Assembly: GCA_009778115.1 (NCBI GenBank)
Contig: WRKL01000008.1
Span: 1 to 41,812 of the forward strand
Reading direction: 5' to 3'
DNA: 41,812 nucleotides
DNA from: Oscillospiraceae bacterium
GTDB lineage: Bacteria > Bacillota > Clostridia > Oscillospirales > Ruminococcaceae
In this document: positions 37,140 through 41,812 of the stretch, one piece after another
How positions within the stretch are numbered: the stretch's first letter is position 1
How the letters are laid out: each line of letters opens with the position of its first letter
Position numbers and translations under genes: made by a program
The notes under the pieces: generated by a model
Told to the model about the DNA's origin: nothing
The model's input: only the letters and a program-made list of their open reading frames with translations
The model's database searches: none

Positions 37140-37269
37140 TCGAAAATCACTTCGCAGCGTATGAACGGAAGATTTCCCGTCACACGGCGTTAATTTATCC
37201 TCAAATATCCATGATATTTTCGTCAAAATTGCCTTGTTTGACGAAAAATCATTTGTGTTCATACATCAT
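37140..37269 (-). repeat. palindromic intergenic repeat, copy 2
   Basis: About 130 bp, matching copy 1 (28758-28902) apart from scattered substitutions, a 1-nt length difference near the left stem and absence of the 17-nt duplication. Its outer stem is ATTTCCCGTCA (37172-37182) against TGACGAAAAAT (37239-37249). The two departures from perfect pairing become G-U pairs in the minus-strand RNA but C-A mismatches in the plus-strand RNA. The central AATATC/GATATT hairpin is conserved. It lies between uppP and ftsK in the same orientation relative to transcription as copy 1. The rest of 37076-37320 holds no gene that I can see. Confidence 0.8.
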
Positions 37270-37320
37270 TCGCGGTAATATTGGATGCACGGCAGACAAG
37301 CGAAGTTTGCGAAAAAGCGG

Positions 37321-38181
37321 TCAAAAACCGCTGCGGCTGATTCCGTAAATTATTGCAGCTAAACCCACGATTGCGGTATAAATCGAAAAAATGATAAACT
37401 TATTCGTCCGCAAAAGCAGTTTTACAAGCATTATCGCGCCGAAACCTACTGCTGCTGAAACGATAAGCCCTATAATAACAGCGAAAATAACGAGCGTGTC
37501 TGCATCTGAAGTTTTACTTAATCCGCTTATTTCGGAAAGCGCGCCTCCTAAAATAGCAGGTATGCTCAAAACAAAAGAGAATTGAACAGCGGTTTCGCGG
37601 GAAAAGCCGCAAAAAAGTCCGGAAGAAATCGTAGCGCCGGAGCGCGAAATTCCGGGAAACAATGCTAAAGCTTGAAAAACACCGACGGTCAGAGCGGAGC
37701 GCGCCTTTATTTCTCCGATCCTCTTTTTTCCTTTCACAACACGGTCGGACAAAAACAAAAGCACCGAAGTAAAGAGAAAACACAAGCCCAAAACGATGAT
37801 ATATTTTCGCTCTTCGGCGATTGCTTTAAAAATTGAATTAAAAGGATAAACCGGGATCAAAGGCAAACAGGCAAGCAACAGCATCAAAATCATATTCCGC
37901 TCCGGTGTTCGGTTTTTTAATGTAAACTTTCCCGTAAACAGTTCCCGGAGCATACGGGCAAGCTCAAGTATAAGCGACAGTATCAACCTGTGAAAAGCCG
38001 CAAACACCGATATTAAAGTGCCTATATGTAAAACAACAATAAAGAGGGATGCCGACAGCTCTCCGGTTGAATCCCAGCTAAGAATATGACCGGCAAGACT
38101 GAGATGACCTGAGCTGGAAATCGGAATAAATTCCGACAATCCCTGTATTACCGCTAAAATAACGGCGTTAAGGATACTCAT
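37321..38181 (-). CDS. uppP: undecaprenyl-diphosphatase UppP/BacA
   Basis: A membrane phosphatase that recycles undecaprenyl diphosphate to the monophosphate carrier for peptidoglycan and other glycans; overexpression gives bacitracin resistance. The 286-residue protein has eight hydrophobic segments and both family signatures: QGLSEFIPISSSGHL near the N-terminus and FPGISRSGATISSGL in the C-terminal half. It follows tepA by 7 nt. An AAAGGAG lies 13 nt before ATG within the tepA end, so coupling is likely. Confidence 0.95.
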   Translation of the reverse strand: MSILNAVILAVIQGLSEFIPISSSGHLSLAGHILSWDSTGELSASLFIVVLHIGTLISVFAAFHRLILSLILELARMLRELFTGKFTLKNRTPERNMILMLLLACLPLIPVYPFNSIFKAIAEERKYIIVLGLCFLFTSVLLFLSDRVVKGKKRIGEIKARSALTVGVFQALALFPGISRSGATISSGLFCGFSRETAVQFSFVLSIPAILGGALSEISGLSKTSDADTLVIFAVIIGLIVSAAVGFGAIMLVKLLLRTNKFIIFSIYTAIVGLAAIIYGISRSGF

Positions 38182-38188
38182 CTAAACT

Positions 38189-39004
38189 TCATTTCTCCTT
38201 TTGTTCGCTTTTATCGTTTTGATCGCCATGATCGCCTTGATCACTAGACTCCTGCTCGTTTTTCTCTTGTTCTTTGCGTGCGATTGTGTCGTCGAGATAT
38301 CCGATAGCATCGGACAAACCTCCTAACGAGTCGATTAATCCGTATTCCACCGCATCTTCGCCGTTGATTATCGTACCCACGTCCATCATAAGGACACCGG
38401 TCGCCATCAAAAGCTCGCGGAATTTTTCTTCGTTAACTCCGGAGTTAGTAGTTACGAAATTAATGATTCTCTCCTGCATTTTATCAAAATATGACAGAGT
38501 TTGCGGTACGCCCAGAACCAAACCGTTCATACGCACCGGATGTATGGTCATAGTAGCGGTGGGAACGATATAGGATTTATCCGCCGAAACCGCGAGCGGA
38601 ACTCCGATCGAATGACCTCCGCCCAACACGAGGGAAACCGTGGGTTTGCTCATCCCGGAAATAAGTTCCGCTATAGCAAGTCCTGCTTCCACATCGCCGC
38701 CCACTGTGTTTAAAATTATAACTAATCCTTGTATTTGAGTGTCCTGTTCTATGGCTACGAGTGCCGGAATCACATGTTCGTATTTTGTCGTTTTATTTTG
38801 TGGCGGCAGGGTATAATGTCCCTCCACTTGCCCGATTATTGTAAGACAGTGTATCAAAAATCTGCCCTGTACCGTAACCGAGCCGTTTTCTATAATTTCT
38901 TCGGTTTTGGTTTGCTCCTGTTCCGTATCGCTGCCGTCAGAGGTTTCTTCGGGGTCACCTTTTATCTTAGGGTCGCATGGATTGGCGATTTCCTGATTAT
39001 TCAA
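38189..39004 (-). CDS. tepA: ClpP-like serine protease of the TepA/YmfB family
   Basis: A 271-residue ClpP/crotonase-fold protease, in Bacillus annotated as translocation-enhancing protein and located near spoIIIE. The core has [17 protein letters not shown], the serine region [13 protein letters not shown] and the histidine in TIHPVRMNG. An acidic N-terminal tail and a C-terminal low-complexity tail ([10 protein letters not shown]) flank the fold. It starts at TTG 39004 with GGAG 7 nt upstream. No membrane segment is visible. The region 39005-39109 before it contains no gene. Confidence 0.88.
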   Translation of the reverse strand: MNNQEIANPCDPKIKGDPEETSDGSDTEQEQTKTEEIIENGSVTVQGRFLIHCLTIIGQVEGHYTLPPQNKTTKYEHVIPALVAIEQDTQIQGLVIILNTVGGDVEAGLAIAELISGMSKPTVSLVLGGGHSIGVPLAVSADKSYIVPTATMTIHPVRMNGLVLGVPQTLSYFDKMQERIINFVTTNSGVNEEKFRELLMATGVLMMDVGTIINGEDAVEYGLIDSLGGLSDAIGYLDDTIARKEQEKNEQESSDQGDHGDQNDKSEQKEK

Positions 39005-39109
39005 TATACATCTCCATTATTAAGAAATAATTCTCAGCAGATCTGATTGCTTACATGATATTTTATGCCGTAATAACGGAAATATACGAATAAATCTTAA
39101 AAATCGCAG

Positions 39110-40804
39110 CTAATAATCTTCCGGGTCGGGGGGCTCGGGGTAATTAAAAACATAATATACAATAAGGGGCGTTTCCCGGTTAATTGTGCTGCCGGGGGCA
39201 TAATTTGTACTTGCGACCAGGTTGGTTTCCAGTCCGTCATTTTGCTGCGGGCGGAATTCATACTTAGTTATACCCGCCATGGCAAGCTTGGCATGATATT
39301 CATGCAACGGCATATTATTACCGCCGGATTTGAAGCTGGGTATCTTAACAAACTGTCTGCCTTTGGATACCTTGACCGTGACTTTTTCTCCGGGTTCAAT
39401 ATATTCATCACGTTTTATGCTTTGCTCGAAAACAACCCCTTCGGCCTTGTCGTTGTTGAATTCTTCGACCCAGGTAATGTTTAGTAAGTTTTTGAATCTG
39501 GAGTCGTCCCGTACATCGTCCCGGTATCTGCCTATCAGATCCGGCATCAAATAATCGCTCACATTTGAGCTTTCTTCGCTCACTTCGGAAGGCTCTTCCG
39601 CCGAAGATGTCTGATCCGGACTGATGCTCTGACGGGGACGGGAGGACGGATTATGTCCGAATATAAAGTACAAAAGAACCCCTGCTATAACGATTAAGCT
39701 AATCGTACTAACACTTACCGCCGCCAAAGCATACCGTGGTTTTTTCTGCTTACCTGCGGAATTTGTGCTCGTTCCTGTTTTAGCGGAAGAATCCAGATCT
39801 TCCGGCGGAGGGTTAATGCGGGTAAGCTGTTTGAAAAACTCATCTATAGTCTGGGTGCGGTTTTGCGGAGAAAGGTTCATGCTATTGGTGATTGCATGGG
39901 AAACATTGCGGGGTATGTTGGTGTTCAGCAGCGACGGCGCAATGAAATTGTCGTTGGTCTAGCGCCCCGTCGCTTCGGGCGGCATGGTTCCCGTAATAGT
40001 TTTATACATTACCGCCGCCAAAGAATAGACATCGGTATAAGGTGCGTGGGAAGAATTGGGCGAATATTGTTCGGGTGCCGCATAACCCCGATAGAGCATC
40101 GGCGAAAGCTCCGAGCCGGATGCCCGCACCGGGCTTATAGCAAACCCGCAAAGCTTTATCTCTTCATTTTTGGTTACCAGAATAGTGTCCGGGCTTATGC
40201 CGCGATGTATTATATCGGCACGATGCAGTGTGGAAAGCACAGGGAAAACAGGCTCAAACAGTCTTAAAGCATCCGGAACAGTCAGTTCCCCCATTCTGTC
40301 CGAAATGTATTGTTTCAGGGTTACTCCGGATATGTGTTCCATTACGACATAAACCGTGTTGTTTTGCTCAAAAACATGAAAGACTTTTTGGATGTTCTGT
40401 AAGGTGCGCATATGTGCAAGCTGACGATAAAGTTCAATAAAATCGTACATCAACGCTTTATATTTCGGCTCGCAGCCCGGAAGTACCCGGAGTTCGCTGC
40501 TGCGAAACGCTCTTTCACACAAAGTCTCAGGAGCGTACTCTTTTATATCGACCGCGGTTTCGATTTTGGTGTCGAAAGAAATATATACCGCGCCTTCCCC
40601 GTTGCTGCTTGAAACTTTTCCTAACAAATAGCGTTCCGTCAGTATAGTGCCCGGCGGAAGATGCGGCGAAGCCACGGGAGATCCTTTTATATATCCACAC
40701 TTAGGACAGACCGATGCATCGCCTATTGTTTTCATACAACCTAAACAACGATTGAAATTTTCGATCATAGAATCATGCCTCTCTGCGGATTCAACCACAT
40801 TCAT
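39110..40804 (-). pseudogene. zinc-ribbon/pseudokinase/PASTA-like membrane protein interrupted by an in-frame amber codon
   Basis: One frame of 564 codons with a TAG at codon 282 (39961-39959). Order: zinc ribbon (CLGCMKTI and CPKCGY), kinase-fold domain, transmembrane helix about 40 residues into the second ORF, and a PASTA-like extracellular region starting MPDLIGR. Sequence on both sides of the TAG continues the kinase C-lobe (TGTMPPEATGR, then TNDNFIAPSLL), so nothing else is lost. The kinase lacks catalytic residues: HRD is HRG and DFG is CGF, though the IKEY lysine remains. The start ATG 40804 has GGAG 6 nt upstream and the promoter ends at 40822. It could be a recent nonsense allele, or a readthrough or split gene; the downstream ATG (39880) has no ribosome binding site. 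Confidence 0.75.
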
Positions 40805-40821
40805 TCCTGTCTCCGCATTCA

Positions 40822-40850
40822 ATATTACATTAATTCGCAAATTTTGTCAA
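40822..40850 (-). promoter_or_regulatory. promoter of the pseudokinase gene
   Basis: On the minus strand TTGACA (40850-40845), a 17-nt spacer and TAATAT (40827-40822): perfect -35 and near-perfect -10. Predicted initiation near 40815 rules out the upstream TTG at 40840 as start and supports ATG 40804 with a very short leader. Confidence 0.65.
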
Positions 40851-41089
40851 GCCGGAAACTTATGAAAAATTAGGTGTTTTTCTTAAAAAAATTTGTTTCC
40901 GGGAGCGGACAAATCAGGCTTGTTTTTAGTAATGCGTTTGCCAAACCATTTCTAATATCAATAACTAATTAAAAAGTTAATAAAAAATCAAGTGAAAACT
41001 TTGATATATGGATTTTACGCCGATTTTTTATAGTTACTTTTATTGGATGTTGGTATAGTGTGCAGCATGAAGTTTTTATTAAGCTAAAG
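40851..41089. other. AT-rich intergenic region, no gene seen
   Basis: About 240 bp of AT-rich sequence between the pseudokinase promoter and the terminator of the surface-protein gene. I see no ORF with a ribosome binding site, no tRNA-like fold and no long repeat. Confidence 0.5.
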
Positions 41090-41127
41090 CTAAAAAAACA
41101 ACGGCAAGCTTTTTTCAACGCTTGCCG
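41090..41127 (-). terminator. intrinsic terminator of the surface-protein gene
   Basis: CGGCAAGC (41102-41109) and GCTTGCCG (41120-41127) form a perfect 8-bp stem with a 10-nt loop. On the minus strand the stem is followed by TTGTTTTTTT, a strong U-tract; on the plus strand the tail is weaker (CTTTTGTATTT). It lies 110 nt beyond the stop of the minus-strand gene at 41238. Confidence 0.8.
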
Positions 41128-41237
41128 CTTTTGTATTTATAATTTCACATATAGCTTTTTATCAGATTAATTTTTCCTGTGATTTGCCTTGTGATGTTTT
41201 TTATAATAAAAATGCAAGTGTGCTGCCGTATTTCGTT

Positions 41238-41812
41238 TTATATAATTTTTATTTTGCATTTAGCGGTTTTTCTTCCGTCTGCGGTAGTTACCGTGATTGT
41301 GACAGTTCCTCTTTTTCTCGCGGTAATTTTACCGTTTTTAACGGCGGCGATTTTTGAATTAGAGGATCGCCAGGTTGCTTTTTTATTCAAGGCGTTATTT
41401 GGACTTATCATTGCTTTTAAAGTAAGTGTTTTGTTCACTTTGAGGTTAGCGGTTTTTCTGTTTAATTTTACGGATTTCACTTTAACAGCCTTGAACTGTG
41501 CCTGTAGTGTACGGTTTGCGGTAGCTTTGAAAGTGAATGCAGCTTTGGTGCTAACCCGATTTTTGCCCTCAAACCAACCGTCGAATTTGTAACCCCGGTT
41601 AGCGGTGGCTCTCAAAGTAACAGCGGCGTTGTGATTGACGGTTTTTCCTCCGGTAACTTTTCCGCCTTTTCCGGCTTTCGCTGTAACGGTATATTTATTT
41701 TGAGTAAACCTTGCTTGTATTGTGCTATTGCTTATAACGGTGAAATAATAATCTCTATCGATGGACATTAATACATTACCCTCATACCAGCCGTCAAAGG
41801 TATAACCCGTAT
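41238..41812 (-). CDS. surface protein with InlB-type (Listeria-Bacteroides) repeats and BIG2 domain, 3' end only
   Basis: The frame is open to the window edge, and 191 residues of the C-terminus are visible. Two beta-grasp InlB_B repeats are recognisable by GYTFDGWYEG and, about 75 residues later, GYKFDGWFEG. They are followed by a bacterial Ig-like BIG2 domain (VKSVKLNRKTANLKVNKTL to the end, including WRSSNSKIAAVKNGKI). Such modules occur in secreted or cell-surface adhesins and enzymes. There is no LPXTG sorting motif or membrane anchor at the C-terminus; the protein ends at CKIKII, so attachment must be by another domain upstream of the window. The composition is Lys/Thr/Ala-rich. Confidence 0.85.
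   Translation of the reverse strand, partial: TGYTFDGWYEGNVLMSIDRDYYFTVISNSTIQARFTQNKYTVTAKAGKGGKVTGGKTVNHNAAVTLRATANRGYKFDGWFEGKNRVSTKAAFTFKATANRTLQAQFKAVKVKSVKLNRKTANLKVNKTLTLKAMISPNNALNKKATWRSSNSKIAAVKNGKITARKRGTVTITVTTADGRKTAKCKIKII

Noticed and set aside
39959..39961. TAG read as pyrrolysine or another amino acid genome-wide
   Set aside because: fmt (11656-11658) and the YugP-like gene (12456-12458) end at TAG in the expected places, so amber is a working stop. A site-specific readthrough remains possible.
1..41812. CRISPR array, tRNA, rRNA or transposase genes
   Set aside because: I saw no regularly spaced repeats, no cloverleaf-like segments and no transposase-like proteins. The only dispersed repeat is the two-copy palindromic element.

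Overview
The window looks like a chromosomal segment of an anaerobic, probably endospore-forming Firmicute of class Clostridia, most likely an Oscillospirales/Ruminococcaceae relative. The reasons are the strong GGAGG-type ribosome binding sites, a SpoIVB protease, the fmt–rsmB–rlmN–PP2C–PASTA kinase–rsgA gene order, TepA next to an SpoIIIE/FtsK translocase, an rpmH–rnpA–yidD–yidC block and a class B sortase. No rRNA, tRNA, CRISPR array or insertion sequence was recognised. The taxonomic placement is inference.

Layout. (1) 1-573: a leader region with a sigma-A-like promoter, a possible 34-codon Ile/Val/Leu-rich leader peptide, and two mutually exclusive hairpins ahead of leuA. (2) 574-10660: a nine-gene plus-strand operon, leuA-leuC-leuD-leuB-ilvB-ilvN-ilvC-ilvD-ilvA, which covers leucine, valine and isoleucine synthesis from pyruvate and threonine. 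(3) 10700-18680: fmt (apparently leaderless), a YugP-type zinc peptidase, rsmB, rlmN, a PP2C phosphatase, a PASTA Ser/Thr kinase and rsgA. This is a translation and cell-wall-signalling cluster with overlapping genes. (4) 18690-21493: a tiny minus-strand Cys-rich membrane peptide with its own terminator, then mltG (no ATG/GTG/TTG start at its ribosome binding site) and a U32 peptidase. (5) 21533-24245: a polyprenyl-phosphate sugar transferase divergent from spoIVB.

(6) 24301-39004, all on the minus strand. In transcription order: tepA, uppP, ftsK, queF, rpmH, rnpA, yidD, galE, yidC, a GxGYxYP/discoidin-domain protein, a cysteine desulfurase (non-AUG start), thiI, and a gene that fuses a PncC/CinA-C NMN deamidase to a class B sortase. 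Two copies of a ~130-bp palindromic intergenic repeat (28758-28902 and 37140-37269) sit between genes in this block in the same orientation. (7) 39110-41812, minus strand: a zinc-ribbon/pseudokinase/PASTA membrane protein interrupted by one in-frame amber codon, an intergenic region with a strong terminator, and the 3' end of a surface protein with InlB-type and BIG2-type repeats.

The items I consider most worth following up are the candidate branched-chain amino acid attenuator, the PncC–sortase B fusion, the amber-interrupted pseudokinase, the paired palindromic repeats whose wobble changes fit only the minus-strand RNA, and the two genes (mltG and the cysteine desulfurase) that appear to start at non-canonical codons.
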